Positions 8,514-17,772 of a stretch of 64,000 nucleotides of DNA are shown here, piece by piece. The stretch covers positions 1 to 64,000 of the forward strand of contig PXUA01000002.1 in the NCBI GenBank assembly GCA_003022435.1. Direction: 5' to 3'. This DNA comes from Bacteroidetes bacterium SW_9_63_38 (GTDB lineage Bacteria > Bacteroidota > Rhodothermia > Rhodothermales > Salinibacteraceae). Each line of letters starts with the position of its first letter. The first letter of the stretch is position 1. Both the position numbers and the translations under genes were made by a program. The notes beneath the pieces were generated by a model, which saw only the letters and a list, made by a program, of their open reading frames with translations, ran no database searches and had not been told where the DNA came from.

Positions 8514-8669
8514 GTACTCGGCCTGCTGCTAACAATGGTGGATCGGGACCCCGACGAAAGCATCGTCCTCTCTCGGGTCCGCGATCACTACGGCGAAGAG
8601 GTGTTCGCCCCCGAAATCCGTACTGATCCCGCCCTCCTCTTGACCCGTTTCGTGCCGGCCGCTGCCTGA
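8514..8669 (+). pseudogene. Possible ParA-like ATPase remnant
   Basis: The frame reads PVLGLLLTMVDRDPDES then VLSRVRDHYGEEVFAPEIRTD and stops at 8669. This order resembles the C-terminal part of ParA/Soj-type partition ATPases (a GVLLTM strand, then a helix and VF...IR). No Walker A motif or upstream part can be found, so it is a fragment or chance resemblance. The rest of 8096-8964 holds only repeat copy A and the secA leader. Confidence 0.3.
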
Positions 8670-8964
8670 AAAAGCAGATGAGTCTCTCTCGTGCAGGCGG
8701 ACCGGCCCCTTAGCTCCACCGCTCACGGGAACGCACGCTCAGAGACTGCGTGCCACCCATCATGCCTTGTGCGGCCGCACCCAACGCGCCGCAGCGGCCT
8801 TTCGTCTCCGTTCTTCTTCGGAAGGCCCCGGGACCGATCACGGAGCATCCCCAACCGTCGGCCTCCTCCTGCCTCGTGCCGGAGCGACGTGCCGAGAACG
8901 GAAACGGGCCGATCCCTCCGTCGCGACCCCTCGTCGCCTTTCGTACGCACGACGACAGCACCCT

Positions 8965-11900
8965 ATGTTTGAGTGGCTGAAAAACCTCTTCGGCGATGCC
9001 AACCAGCGCGAGCTGGACAAGCTCTGGCCCGTCGTCGAAGAGATCAACGAGCACTACGAGGAGCTTCAGGACCTGACCGACGACGAGCTCCGCGCGAAAA
9101 CCGACAAATTCAAGGCCGAGATCCAGGAGGCCGTGGCCGAGATCGAGGCGCGGCAGGACGAGATCGAGGAGCGCCTCAGCAAGGCCCCGGCCCCGCAGGC
9201 CCCCGTCGGCGGCGACGGGCAAGTGGCCGATGCGGATTTTGAGCCACTGTCCCTCGACGAGCGCGACGCCCTCTACGACGAGCACGACGAGCTGGAGGAG
9301 GAGTGGCAGGACACCGTCGAGGACATCCTCTGGGACCTGCTTCCGGAGGCGTTCGCCGTCATCAAGGAAACGTGCCGCCGCATGCTGGGCGAGACCTGGA
9401 CGGCCGGCGGCTCGAAGGTCGAGTGGGAAATGGTGCCGTACGACGTGCAGCTCCTCGGGGCTGTGGTCCTGCACCAGGGCCGCATCGGTGAGATGAAAAC
9501 CGGGGAGGGCAAGACTCTGGCGGCCGTGATGCCGCTGTACCTCAACGCCCTCGCGGGCCGCGGTTGCCACCTCGTCACGGTGAATGACTACCTGGCGAAG
9601 CGGGATACGGAGTGGATGGGCCCCATCTACGAATTCCACGGCCTCACGGTCGACTGCGTCAACCGCTACGATCCGCACACCCCCGGCCGCAAGGAGGCCT
9701 ACGAGGCCGACATCACGTACGGCACCAACAACGAATTCGGGTTCGACCATCTGCGCGACAACTCGTTTGTGGTGCGGCCCGAACAGCTTATGCAGCGGGA
9801 CCACCACTTCGCCATTATCGATGAGATCGACTCGGTCCTCATCGACGAGGCCCGCACGCCGCTCATCATCAGCGGCCCGGTGCCCGATCAGGAAAACGAC
9901 CAGTACCAGGACCTCCGCGACCCGGTCGAGCAGCTGGTCAACGCCCAGCGCAAGCTGGTGCGCTCTCTCGTGAAGGACGCCCGCGAGCACTTGGAGAAAA
10001 AGGAGGAGCTGGAGGAGGCCGACGAGTCCCGGGAGGCACAGGTCCACAAGGACGAGGCAGGACTGGCCCTGCTCCGCGCCTCGCGCGGCTACCCCAAGAA
10101 CCGGCAGCTCCAGAAGCTTCTCAACGAGCCCGGCATGGAGCGCCTCCGACAGAAGACGGAGAACTTCTACCTCCAGGAAAACGCCAAACGCATGCCGGAG
10201 GTCGACGAGAAGCTTTACTTCTCCGTCGACGAGAAGAAGCAGTCCATCGAGATGACGGAGAAGGGGCAGGAGTACATCGCGAAGGTGATGGACGAGACCG
10301 CCGAGATGTTCGTCCTCCCCGTCGTGGGCGACCAGGTGGCCGAACTCGAGGAGGAGCATAAGGAGCAGGTGGCCGCGCTGGAGGAAGAGGTGAAAGAGCG
10401 AGACGACCTCTCCGAGGAGGAGCGCGAGGAGAAGTACCTGGAGCAGAAACGCGAGCTGGAGAAGGAGCTGCAGGAGCAGAAGCGCGAGGTCTACAACGCG
10501 TATTCGGAGCGGGCCGAGCGCGTCCATGCCATCGAGCAGCTCTTGAAGGCCTACACGCTCTATGAGCGCGACACGGAATACATCGTCGAGGAGGGCAAGG
10601 TGCAGATCGTCGACGAGCACACCGGCCGCGTCATGGAGGGGCGCCGCTACTCGGAGGGCCTGCACGAGGCGCTGGAGGCGAAGGAGGAGGTCGAGATTCA
10701 AAACGCAACGCAGACCTACGCGACGATCACGCTCCAGAACTACTTCCGGATGTACGACAAGCTGTCCGGCATGACCGGGACGGCGGAGACGGAGTCGGAA
10801 GAGTTCCGCGAGATCTACGACCTGGACGTGGTGGTGGTGCCGACCCACGAGCCGGTGCGGCGCGACGACAAGGATGACCTCGTCTTCCAGACGAAGCGCG
10901 AGAAGTACAGCGCCGTTCTCGAGAAGGTCAAGGAGTACAACCAGCGCGGCCAGCCGGTGCTCGTGGGTTCGGCCTCGGTGGAGGTGTCCGAGACCCTGAG
11001 CCGCATGCTGGAGCGAGAGGGCATTCCCCACAATGTGCTCAACGCCAAGCAGGACCGCGCCAAGAAGGAGGCCGACATTGTGGCCGAGGCCGGGCAGAAA
11101 GGGGCGGTCACGATTGCAACCAACATGGCCGGGCGCGGGACCGACATTCAGATTAGCGACGAGGTGCGCGAGCTCGGGGGGCTCGCCATCATTGGCTCCG
11201 AGCGGCACGAGAGCCGCCGCATCGACCTCCAGCTCCGCGGCCGCGCCGGTCGTCAGGGCGACCCGGGCGAGAGCCAGTTCTACGTCTCCCTCGAAGACGA
11301 GCTCATGCGCCTCTTCGGTTCCGACCGCGTGGCGAAGGTCATGGACAGCATGGGCATCGAGGAGGGCGAGGTCATCACGCACCCGTGGATCAACAAGAGC
11401 ATCAAGCGGGCGCAGTCGAAGGTGGAGCAGAACAACTTCTCGATCCGGAAGCGCCAGCTCGAATACGACGACGTGCTCAACGCCCAGCGGGAGGTCATCT
11501 ACAAGCGCCGCCGGGAGGCCCTCACCGGCGAGCGGTTCCACGGCCAGGTCCTCAACATGCTCTACGAGTTCATTGAGGCCGTGGTGGAGCGCCACTACCC
11601 ACAGGGCAACCTCGCGGGCCTGCAGGAAGATCTGCTGCGCTACCTCGCCTTCGAACCGGAGATGGGCCGTGAGAAATTCGTTCAACTCGGCGAAGAGGGC
11701 GTGGTCGACCACGTCTACGACCTCGCCACCGACTACTACACCCAGAAGCGCCAGTCGATTGCCCAGCCGTTCCACCAGACGCTACGCGAGCTGAAGCGCG
11801 AGCAGGGCGACAACATGATCGAGCGCGTGTTTGTCGACTTTACCGACGGACAGGAGCTGCTGCGCGCCGTGGCGGGCGTGGACGAAGCCCTCGAAAGCAA

Positions 11901-12441
11901 CGGCCAGGAGATCAACGAGGCGCTGGAGCGGACCGCTATGCTCCAGACCATCGACGAGAAGTGGACCGAGCACCTCCGCGAGCTCGACGAACTCAAGGAG
12001 GGCATCGGCCTGCGCTCGTTCGGGCGCAAGGACCCGGTCGTCGAGTACAAGATGGAGGCGTTCGACCTCTTTGCCGAAATGATGAAGGACATCGGCCGCG
12101 AGGTCGTATCCACGGTCTTCCGCGCCGGGCCGGTGGTCGAGGACGAGGTGCAGACCGAAGGCGAGGGGCCGGAGGGCCGCCTCGACGCGCGCAGTGCTCA
12201 GACCCAGCACGACTCCGCACAGCCGGACTACTCGGTCCAGACGGAGGGGGACGGGGCCCAGCAGGGGGGCGCCGCCGAGCGCGACCCGACCACCGAGAAG
12301 CAGGAGCCGGTCCAGGTCGCCGACGAGCCCGGGCGCAACGAGTACGTGACCGTCCGCAACAACGCCAACGGCGAGACGACGGAGATGAAGTGGAAGTACG
12401 CGAAGAAGAAGATTAAGCAGGGCTGGACCCTGATCTCTTGA
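8965..12441 (+). CDS. secA: Preprotein translocase ATPase SecA
   Basis: Motor ATPase that drives preproteins through SecYEG at the inner membrane. The protein has 1158 aa, larger than E. coli SecA (901), owing to acidic coiled-coil insertions (EELEEADESREAQ, and long E/K/R stretches around residues 450-520). Visible motifs are Walker A GRIGEMKTGEGKT, DEIDSVLIDEARTPLIISG, TNMAGRGTDIQ and QLRGRAGRQGDPG. The C-terminus has no CxCxSGx8CH zinc motif and ends instead GRNEYVTVRNNANGE..MKWKYAKKKIKQGW, which as I recall resembles SecA tails of other Bacteroidota. ATG 8965 gives the canonical N-terminus MFEWLKNLFGDANQREL. It appears monocistronic. Confidence 0.97.
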   Translation: MFEWLKNLFGDANQRELDKLWPVVEEINEHYEELQDLTDDELRAKTDKFKAEIQEAVAEIEARQDEIEERLSKAPAPQAPVGGDGQVADADFEPLSLDERDALYDEHDELEEEWQDTVEDILWDLLPEAFAVIKETCRRMLGETWTAGGSKVEWEMVPYDVQLLGAVVLHQGRIGEMKTGEGKTLAAVMPLYLNALAGRGCHLVTVNDYLAKRDTEWMGPIYEFHGLTVDCVNRYDPHTPGRKEAYEADITYGTNNEFGFDHLRDNSFVVRPEQLMQRDHHFAIIDEIDSVLIDEARTPLIISGPVPDQENDQYQDLRDPVEQLVNAQRKLVRSLVKDAREHLEKKEELEEADESREAQVHKDEAGLALLRASRGYPKNRQLQKLLNEPGMERLRQKTENFYLQENAKRMPEVDEKLYFSVDEKKQSIEMTEKGQEYIAKVMDETAEMFVLPVVGDQVAELEEEHKEQVAALEEEVKERDDLSEEEREEKYLEQKRELEKELQEQKREVYNAYSERAERVHAIEQLLKAYTLYERDTEYIVEEGKVQIVDEHTGRVMEGRRYSEGLHEALEAKEEVEIQNATQTYATITLQNYFRMYDKLSGMTGTAETESEEFREIYDLDVVVVPTHEPVRRDDKDDLVFQTKREKYSAVLEKVKEYNQRGQPVLVGSASVEVSETLSRMLEREGIPHNVLNAKQDRAKKEADIVAEAGQKGAVTIATNMAGRGTDIQISDEVRELGGLAIIGSERHESRRIDLQLRGRAGRQGDPGESQFYVSLEDELMRLFGSDRVAKVMDSMGIEEGEVITHPWINKSIKRAQSKVEQNNFSIRKRQLEYDDVLNAQREVIYKRRREALTGERFHGQVLNMLYEFIEAVVERHYPQGNLAGLQEDLLRYLAFEPEMGREKFVQLGEEGVVDHVYDLATDYYTQKRQSIAQPFHQTLRELKREQGDNMIERVFVDFTDGQELLRAVAGVDEALESNGQEINEALERTAMLQTIDEKWTEHLRELDELKEGIGLRSFGRKDPVVEYKMEAFDLFAEMMKDIGREVVSTVFRAGPVVEDEVQTEGEGPEGRLDARSAQTQHDSAQPDYSVQTEGDGAQQGGAAERDPTTEKQEPVQVADEPGRNEYVTVRNNANGETTEMKWKYAKKKIKQGWTLIS

Positions 12442-12547
12442 ACACTCCCCTCTGCCCGTCCTTTCCCCATGTTGCCTCTCCCATCGTCGTCGCTCCTCTT
12501 TTCGAATGGCAAATTTCGGATGTCGAGTGCAGCGAGGTGGCCCCCTC

Positions 12548-12582
12548 ATTCGCGATTCGAAACTCGAAACTCGCAATTGACC
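12548..12582 (+). repeat. Period-7 degenerate tandem repeat before recN
   Basis: Five successive heptads (attcgcg, attcgaa, actcgaa, actcgca, attgacc) end one base before the recN ATG. A weaker continuation of the same period can be followed back to about 12500. Confidence 0.7.
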
Positions 12583-12583
12583 G

Positions 12584-14326
12584 ATGTTGCAGTCGCTCTA
12601 CGTTCGGGACTACGCCCTGATTGAGGAACTGGAGCTGGAGTTTGAGAGCGGGCTCAACATCATCACGGGGGCGACGGGCGCCGGGAAGTCGATCCTGATC
12701 GGAGCGATGAGCATGATCCTGGGCGAGCGCGCCAACACCGACGTGGTGCGCGAGGACGCACCAAAGGCGGTGGTCGAGGGCATCTTCAACGACGCCGACA
12801 CGGAGCGCATCCGGTCGGTGCTGGAAGACAATGCGATCGAGACCGCCCCCCTCCCGCGCGTCATCCTGCGCCGCAAGATCACCGAGCGCGGCAGCCGTGG
12901 CTTCATCAACGACACCCCCGCCACGCTTGACGTGATGCGGGCCGTCGCCGCCGAACTCATCGACCTGCACGGCCAGCACGAGCATCAGAGCCTCCTCCGC
13001 ACCGAAACCCACCTGCGCCTGCTCGACAGCTTCGGCGGCCTGGGCGGCCTCGTGGAGAACTACCAGGAGAAGCGGGCCCGTGTGGCGGAGCTGGTGGAGG
13101 AGCGCGAAGCCCTGGCCGACCGCGAACGCGAACTGCGCCAGCAGAAGGAGCTCTACGAGTTTCAGATCGAGGAGATCGACGAGGTCAACCCGCAGCCGGG
13201 CGAAGAAGAGGACTTAGAGGCTGAGCGCCGCGTCCTCGAAAACGCCGAACAGCTCTACGCGTCCACACAGGGCCTCTACGAGATGCTGTTTGAAGATGAA
13301 AACGCCGTTCACGATCAGCTCGTGGTGGCCCGCAACAACCTCCAGGACCTCGCCCGCATCGACGACGTGTTCGAGGAGCACGTCGACGAGATCGAAAGTG
13401 CCCAGATTATCGTCAGCGAGCTCGCCAACTTCCTCCAGGACTACAACGCCCACATCGAGTTCGACCCGCAGCGCCTGGAGGACATCCGCGAGCGGATCAC
13501 GGAGCTCGAGAAGCTGAAGCGCAAGTACGGCGGCACGCTCGAAGCCGTCCTCGGACACAGAGAGGAGATCGGCGAGCAGTACGAGCTTGCGCAGGACTTT
13601 GAGGGCAACCTGGAACGGCTCGACGACGAAATTGAGGAGGCCCAGGCCGAGCTCACGGATGTGGCCCTCCGGCTCTCGTCAAAGCGCAAGGAGGTCGCCG
13701 AACGCATCGAGGACGCCATCCTCGATGAGCTTGCCACCCTCGGCATGCCCGACAGCCAGTTCGAGGTCCGGTTCACGCGGCGGGAGGACGACGACGGGTG
13801 GATCCGCGCCGACCGGAGTTCGGCGGAGGGCGTTGCGGAGGACGATACACGCTACCGCGCCTACCAGAAGGGCGTCGATCAGGTCGAGTTCTACATCTCC
13901 ACGAACGTGGGCGTCTCCCCCATGCCGCTGGCCGAGGTGGCCTCCGGCGGCGAGATCAGCCGCATCATGCTCGCCCTCAAGACGATTCTCGCCAAGAGCG
14001 AGCGGCTGCCCATTCTCGTGTTCGACGAGATCGACGTGGGCATCTCCGGCGACATGGCGCGCCGCGTGGGCGAGAGCATGCACAACCTCGCCCGCTACCA
14101 CCAGATCATCACCATCACGCACCTGCCGCAAATCGCTGCGCTGGGGGACTGTCACTTCAAGGTCGAAAAGGTGGTCGAAAACGGCACCACCAAGACCCAG
14201 ATCCGTCCCCTCAACGAAGACGAGCAAGCCACGCAGGTCGCCTCCCTCATCAGCGGCGAGGAGATCACCGACGCTGCCCTGGAGAATGCCCGCCAGCTCA
14301 TGGCCGCCGGCGAACGGGAAGAGTAG
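12584..14326 (+). CDS. recN: DNA repair protein RecN
   Basis: SMC-like ATPase acting in recombinational double-strand-break repair. Its 580 aa is typical. The Walker A motif ITGATGAGKSILIGAMSMILGE lies near residues 29-50. A long coiled coil (about 155-365) flanks a hinge-like region, then come the ABC signature VASGGEISRIMLALK and Walker B LPILVFDEIDVGISGDMA. ITITHLPQIAALGD is diagnostic of RecN. The ATG immediately follows the period-7 repeat. The gene ends 109 bp before the convergent lysine aminotransferase, with a long hairpin between them. Confidence 0.97.
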   Translation: MLQSLYVRDYALIEELELEFESGLNIITGATGAGKSILIGAMSMILGERANTDVVREDAPKAVVEGIFNDADTERIRSVLEDNAIETAPLPRVILRRKITERGSRGFINDTPATLDVMRAVAAELIDLHGQHEHQSLLRTETHLRLLDSFGGLGGLVENYQEKRARVAELVEEREALADRERELRQQKELYEFQIEEIDEVNPQPGEEEDLEAERRVLENAEQLYASTQGLYEMLFEDENAVHDQLVVARNNLQDLARIDDVFEEHVDEIESAQIIVSELANFLQDYNAHIEFDPQRLEDIRERITELEKLKRKYGGTLEAVLGHREEIGEQYELAQDFEGNLERLDDEIEEAQAELTDVALRLSSKRKEVAERIEDAILDELATLGMPDSQFEVRFTRREDDDGWIRADRSSAEGVAEDDTRYRAYQKGVDQVEFYISTNVGVSPMPLAEVASGGEISRIMLALKTILAKSERLPILVFDEIDVGISGDMARRVGESMHNLARYHQIITITHLPQIAALGDCHFKVEKVVENGTTKTQIRPLNEDEQATQVASLISGEEITDAALENARQLMAAGEREE

Positions 14327-14332
14327 TGGCCT

Positions 14333-14383
14333 GGATGCTTGGAAGCGTGGATGCCCAGGGAGCGTCCATGCCTCCAGGCGTCC
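14333..14383. terminator. Long hairpin between convergent recN and lat
   Basis: 22 bases at 14333-14354 pair with 14362-14383 across a 7-nt loop, with one mismatch and several G-T pairs. TGGA and TCCA recur every 8 bp in the two arms. It has no strong T-run, so it may be a bidirectional terminator or an inserted palindromic repeat. The right arm resembles part of the repeats at 8250 and 18455. Confidence 0.5.
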
Positions 14384-14435
14384 CTTCCTCCACGCCTTCA
14401 TCAAGTCAGGGGAGGCACAGGGTCATGATGCTGCC

Positions 14436-15800
14436 TCATCGTTTCCCCGCACGCCCGCCCGCCACCGCATCGATCGCCCGCCGCAGGCACGCAATCCCCT
14501 CGTCCACTTCGTCTTCGGTAATCGTGAGCGGCGTCCGGAAGCGGATGCTCCGCGTCCCGCAGCCCAGCAGGATCGCCCCCTCCTCGTAGGTCTGCTGCTT
14601 CACCCGGTTGCGCATCTCGGCGCTCGGCAGGTCGAACGCACACATCAGCCCTTTCCCCCGCGGGTTCGTCACCGCCTCGAACTCCTCGCGCAGCTCATAA
14701 AGCCGATTCTGCAGGTGCTGGCCCACCGTCCCCGCGTGCGCCACGAGGTCGTCCTCCTCTATGATTTCGAGAATGCGGTCGAAGCGCACCATGTCTACGA
14801 TGTTGCCGCCCCAGGTGGACCCCAGCCGACTGGGCACCTGAAAAACGTGATCGTCCACCTCGTCGATCTTCTCCCCAGCCAGGATGCCGCATACCTGCGA
14901 CTTCTTGCCGAACGCCAGGAGGTCGGGCCGCACGCCGAGAGCCTGGTGCGCCCAGAACTGCCCCGTGATGCCGACGCCGCTTTGCACCTCGTCGAAGATG
15001 AGGAGCGCGTCGTTCTCGTGGGCCAGGGCCTTGAGCCGGTGCAGGAACGACGGACGGAAGTGATTGTCGCCCCCTTCCCCCTGAATCGGCTCCAGCAGCA
15101 CCGCCGCAATCTGATCCTCCCGCTCGTGAAAATAGCGCTTGGCCTGGTCGAGCGCCTCTTGCTCCTCGGCGGCCACCCGGTCCACCTCCTCACTATCCAG
15201 CGGAAAGCGCACCGCTGGGTTCGTGATGCGGGGCCAGTCGAACTGCGGAAAGTGCATCGTCTTCCGCGGGTCCGGCGAGTCGGTGAGCGACATCGTGTAC
15301 CCCGTGCGGCCATGGAACGCCTGGTCCAGATGCAGCACCTGATGGCCCACCTCGCGCCGGTAGCCCTTCTGGTAGTTTGTGCGCACCTTCCAGTCGAACG
15401 CCGTCTTCAGCGCGTTCTCGATGGCGAGCGCCCCACCGGAGATGAAGAAGGTGTACGGCAGATACTCCGGCATTCCTACCCGCTCGAACGTATCCACAAA
15501 CCGCGCCATGTGCCCGGTCATCACGTCGGAGTTGGTGACCTTGTTGAGCGCGGCGTCCGTGAGCCGCTCCATAAACGCCTCGTCCCCCGTCATCTTCGGA
15601 TGGTTCATCCCCAGTGGACTGGAGGCGTAGAAGCCGAACAGGTCGATAAAGGTGCGCCCGCTGTTCTCGTCGTGCAGGTGCACCCCCCGACTCTCATCCA
15701 TGTCGAGCACGAGCGGCATCATGCCTTTCGTGAGCAAATGCCGCGACAACACCTCGCGAATCCGCGACGGCGCAATGGAATGGGAGGAGACCGCCTCCAT
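14436..15800 (-). CDS. lat: L-lysine 6-aminotransferase
   Basis: PLP-dependent class III aminotransferase that converts lysine and 2-oxoglutarate to 2-aminoadipate semialdehyde (piperideine-6-carboxylate) and glutamate. The 454 aa match the Lat subfamily length. Motifs include YASSPLGMNHP, FFISGGALAIENALKTAFDWK, FHGRTGYTMSLTDS and IFDEVQSGVG. The PLP lysine lies in LLAFGKKSQVCGI, followed by STWGGNIVDMVR. The enzyme may serve lysine catabolism or 2-aminoadipate/osmolyte supply; no partner semialdehyde dehydrogenase is nearby. ATG at 15800 is the only plausible start. The gene is convergent with recN. Confidence 0.9.
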   Translation of the reverse strand: MEAVSSHSIAPSRIREVLSRHLLTKGMMPLVLDMDESRGVHLHDENSGRTFIDLFGFYASSPLGMNHPKMTGDEAFMERLTDAALNKVTNSDVMTGHMARFVDTFERVGMPEYLPYTFFISGGALAIENALKTAFDWKVRTNYQKGYRREVGHQVLHLDQAFHGRTGYTMSLTDSPDPRKTMHFPQFDWPRITNPAVRFPLDSEEVDRVAAEEQEALDQAKRYFHEREDQIAAVLLEPIQGEGGDNHFRPSFLHRLKALAHENDALLIFDEVQSGVGITGQFWAHQALGVRPDLLAFGKKSQVCGILAGEKIDEVDDHVFQVPSRLGSTWGGNIVDMVRFDRILEIIEEDDLVAHAGTVGQHLQNRLYELREEFEAVTNPRGKGLMCAFDLPSAEMRNRVKQQTYEEGAILLGCGTRSIRFRTPLTITEDEVDEGIACLRRAIDAVAGGRAGKR

Positions 15801-15862
15801 ACGGATCGACGTGCTTGCGGAAAAATTCTAGGTGGAGGACTAATGATATTCTTTTCCCCCGC

Positions 15863-16432
15863 TCACCGTTTCCGTCCTCCATCACACAGCGTGCTTCTCT
15901 CGTTGGCCCCATTTCCGAAGCCCTCCGGCTCCCCCTTCAGCTTCTCCTCTGGCAGCCACGCCCACTCCAGCTCGCTGGACACGAGTGTCTTGTCCGCCTC
16001 CGGCGCCGTGAGAACCACGTCGACCGTCATGCGGCCAATCGGACTGGACTGGATGTGCTCGGACTCGTCGGTGGACAGGACCGCCTCAGCCTGCACGGCC
16101 TGCTGCGCATAACGGTCAAACGACACCTCCATCGTGCGGAGCAGCGGCGCTGATTCCGGCGGCACGTTCAGAGCCACAACGAGGCCGGACGCCGTCTCCG
16201 CAAGCAGCGCCAGCGCGGCGGCGTGCATCCCGCCGAGATGATTCTGTACCCCTTCTCGGTTGCTCAACCGAACGGCCACGCGCGTCGGCGTGTAGGCCTC
16301 AATGTAGCACCCCGCCGTGTCGACGAACGGGATGACCGCCCCAACGGCCCGTGTGACGAGCGGCTTTCGCAAAGAGGTCGACAGATCGGCGTACCGGTCC
16401 GAAATCTCGGCAAACGGGTTGGTCGGAGCCAT
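15863..16432 (-). CDS. DUF4442 hotdog-fold protein, putative thioesterase
   Basis: A 189-aa protein with the DUF4442 pattern: an N-terminal helix, then GAVIPFVDTAGCYIEAYTPTRVAVRL, and NHLGGMHAAALALLAETASG, the conserved hotdog helix. Members are thought to be acyl-CoA thioesterase-like, but the substrate is unknown. It is divergent from the hotdog gene at 16692, sharing a 259-bp AT-rich intergenic region, so the two related folds may be co-regulated. The tail after WLPEEKLKGE is low-complexity. Confidence 0.75.
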   Translation of the reverse strand: MAPTNPFAEISDRYADLSTSLRKPLVTRAVGAVIPFVDTAGCYIEAYTPTRVAVRLSNREGVQNHLGGMHAAALALLAETASGLVVALNVPPESAPLLRTMEVSFDRYAQQAVQAEAVLSTDESEHIQSSPIGRMTVDVVLTAPEADKTLVSSELEWAWLPEEKLKGEPEGFGNGANERSTLCDGGRKR

Positions 16433-16577
16433 GTCGGGATCGAACGGTGAGAAAACAGTGTCATTATGGAGAAAGAAATTCTCGTTTATTGCCCAAGATG
16501 GACGATTCTATAATATAGATTCGCAATTTGGAACTAATTTTTAGCTTTTCTGAAAAAATCCCCCGGACGCAAGGTGT

Positions 16578-16610
16578 TTTGAAGGATTGTAGTAAAGAAT
16601 TTTATTTTCG
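16578..16610 (+). promoter_or_regulatory. Putative Bacteroidota-type promoter in an AT-rich divergent region
   Basis: TTTG at 16578-16581 and TATTTTCG at 16603-16610, 21 bp apart, resemble the Bacteroidota consensus TTTG-N19-21-TAnnTTTG. The whole 16465-16620 stretch is unusually AT-rich for this window and separates two divergent genes. A single near-match, so tentative. Confidence 0.3.
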
Positions 16611-16691
16611 AAGAACGTGTACGGGTGCCCCTCGTTATGTGAGCCCGCTCTTTTCCGTTACCCCTCTGACAACCTCGAAGGGATTCGCGTT

Positions 16692-17231
16692 ATGACCCGT
16701 TCATCCTACACGGAGACGGCACTGGAGGAGTTGGAGCGTCTCATTGTTGAGGAGATGCCCATCACACAGCACCTCGAGTTTTCGCTTGAGGCGGATGAGG
16801 ACGGTCGTGTCCACGCCTCGGCCCCCCTCCAACCCAATGCCAACCACATGGGCAGCGCGTTCGGCGGCAGCCTGAGCATGCTGGCCACGGTTACGGGCTG
16901 GGCGATGATGCATCAGGTCGTCGAGGATGCGATGGAGGACATGAAGCGCCGCGTGGAGGTCATGATTCAGGAAAGCGACATCGAGTACCTCCGGCCGGTG
17001 TACGAAAACATCTCGGTTATCTGTGAGCGGCCCGATGAGGATGCGATCGAGCGGTTCGAGCGGATGATGGAGCGCTGGGGCCGGGCGCGCCTGGAGCTAA
17101 AATGCAAGATCGACGCTGCCGGCGAACGCGCCGTGACATTCATGGGGAAGTACGTCGCCATGGCAAAGGGTGAGGAGCACGGCGACGGGGCCCCGGGCTT
17201 TCACGATGATGCTCCGAGCGGAAAGTTATAG
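16692..17231 (+). CDS. YiiD C-terminal-like hotdog thioesterase
   Basis: A 179-aa protein with the hotdog motif NANHMGSAFGGSLSMLATVTGWAMMH, followed by VEVMIQESDIEYLRPV, the pattern of the putative thioesterase domain found at the C-terminus of YiiD. It probably hydrolyses an acyl-thioester; the substrate is not known. ATG 16692 gives MTRSSYTETALEELE; an upstream TTG-type extension to 16617 lacks family similarity. It overlaps the convergent GNAT gene by 6 bp at the 3' end. Confidence 0.7.
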   Translation: MTRSSYTETALEELERLIVEEMPITQHLEFSLEADEDGRVHASAPLQPNANHMGSAFGGSLSMLATVTGWAMMHQVVEDAMEDMKRRVEVMIQESDIEYLRPVYENISVICERPDEDAIERFERMMERWGRARLELKCKIDAAGERAVTFMGKYVAMAKGEEHGDGAPGFHDDAPSGKL

Positions 17232-17684
17232 CATCTCCCCGTAGAGTCGATAGGGCGCCTCTGTCATGCCAAGGGCCTTGTAGGTTTTCTGTGCGCCCTC
17301 GTTGCCCCGCTCTACGTAGAGGCGGATCCCACACACGTCCTCGTCGTCCCGGGCTCGTCGGCGAACGGCCCGGTGCAGCGCCTGGTAGACGCCCTTTCGA
17401 CGGTCCGCCGGGCGTACGTACACGCTCTGCAGCCACCAGAAGGCGCCGTTCCGCCAGTCGCTCCACTCGGAGATGACCATGAGGCTTCCGACGACGCATC
17501 CCCCTCGTTCAGCCACCAGGTAGAACCCGCGGGTGGGCTTATCGAAGACGGCCTCAACCCCGCCGCGTACTGTCTCCGCGTCCAGGGTCTTGTCTTCTGT
17601 TTCCTCAGCGAGACGCTGGTTGAACCGGACTAGGGTCTCCACGTCGATGCGCGCAGCGGCGCGAACAGAGATATCGTCGGGCAC
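17226..17684 (-). CDS. GNAT-family N-acetyltransferase
   Basis: A 152-aa single GNAT domain that would transfer acetyl from acetyl-CoA to an unknown amine. Visible motifs are strand 4, FWWLQSVYVRPADRRKGVYQALHRAV (acetyl-CoA loop V.P..R.KG), and motif B, RLYVERGNEGAQKTYKALGM. The start appears to be GTG at 17684, giving MPDDISVRAA. A period-7 tandem repeat sits just upstream of it. The neighbours do not reveal the substrate. Confidence 0.85.
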   Translation of the reverse strand: MPDDISVRAAARIDVETLVRFNQRLAEETEDKTLDAETVRGGVEAVFDKPTRGFYLVAERGGCVVGSLMVISEWSDWRNGAFWWLQSVYVRPADRRKGVYQALHRAVRRRARDDEDVCGIRLYVERGNEGAQKTYKALGMTEAPYRLYGEML

Positions 17685-17690
17685 GGAGGT

Positions 17691-17725
17691 GTGATGCGTG
17701 AGTCGTGATGCGTGAATCGTGCAGG
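17691..17725 (-). repeat. Period-7 tandem repeat before the GNAT gene
   Basis: On the + strand the heptads are gtgatgc, gtgagtc, gtgatgc, gtgaatc, gtgcagg. Read in the gene's direction they end 6 bp before its GTG start. Same period and position as the repeats before recN, pheT and hrpB. Confidence 0.65.
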
Positions 17726-17772
17726 TCCGTTCCGGCCGGACGCTACTCCTGCTCTCTATTGTCCGTCCCGAT

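Noticed and set aside
8710-11775. 1021-codon open frame opposite secA
   Set aside because: Antisense shadow; low-complexity Leu/Val/His composition and no motif.
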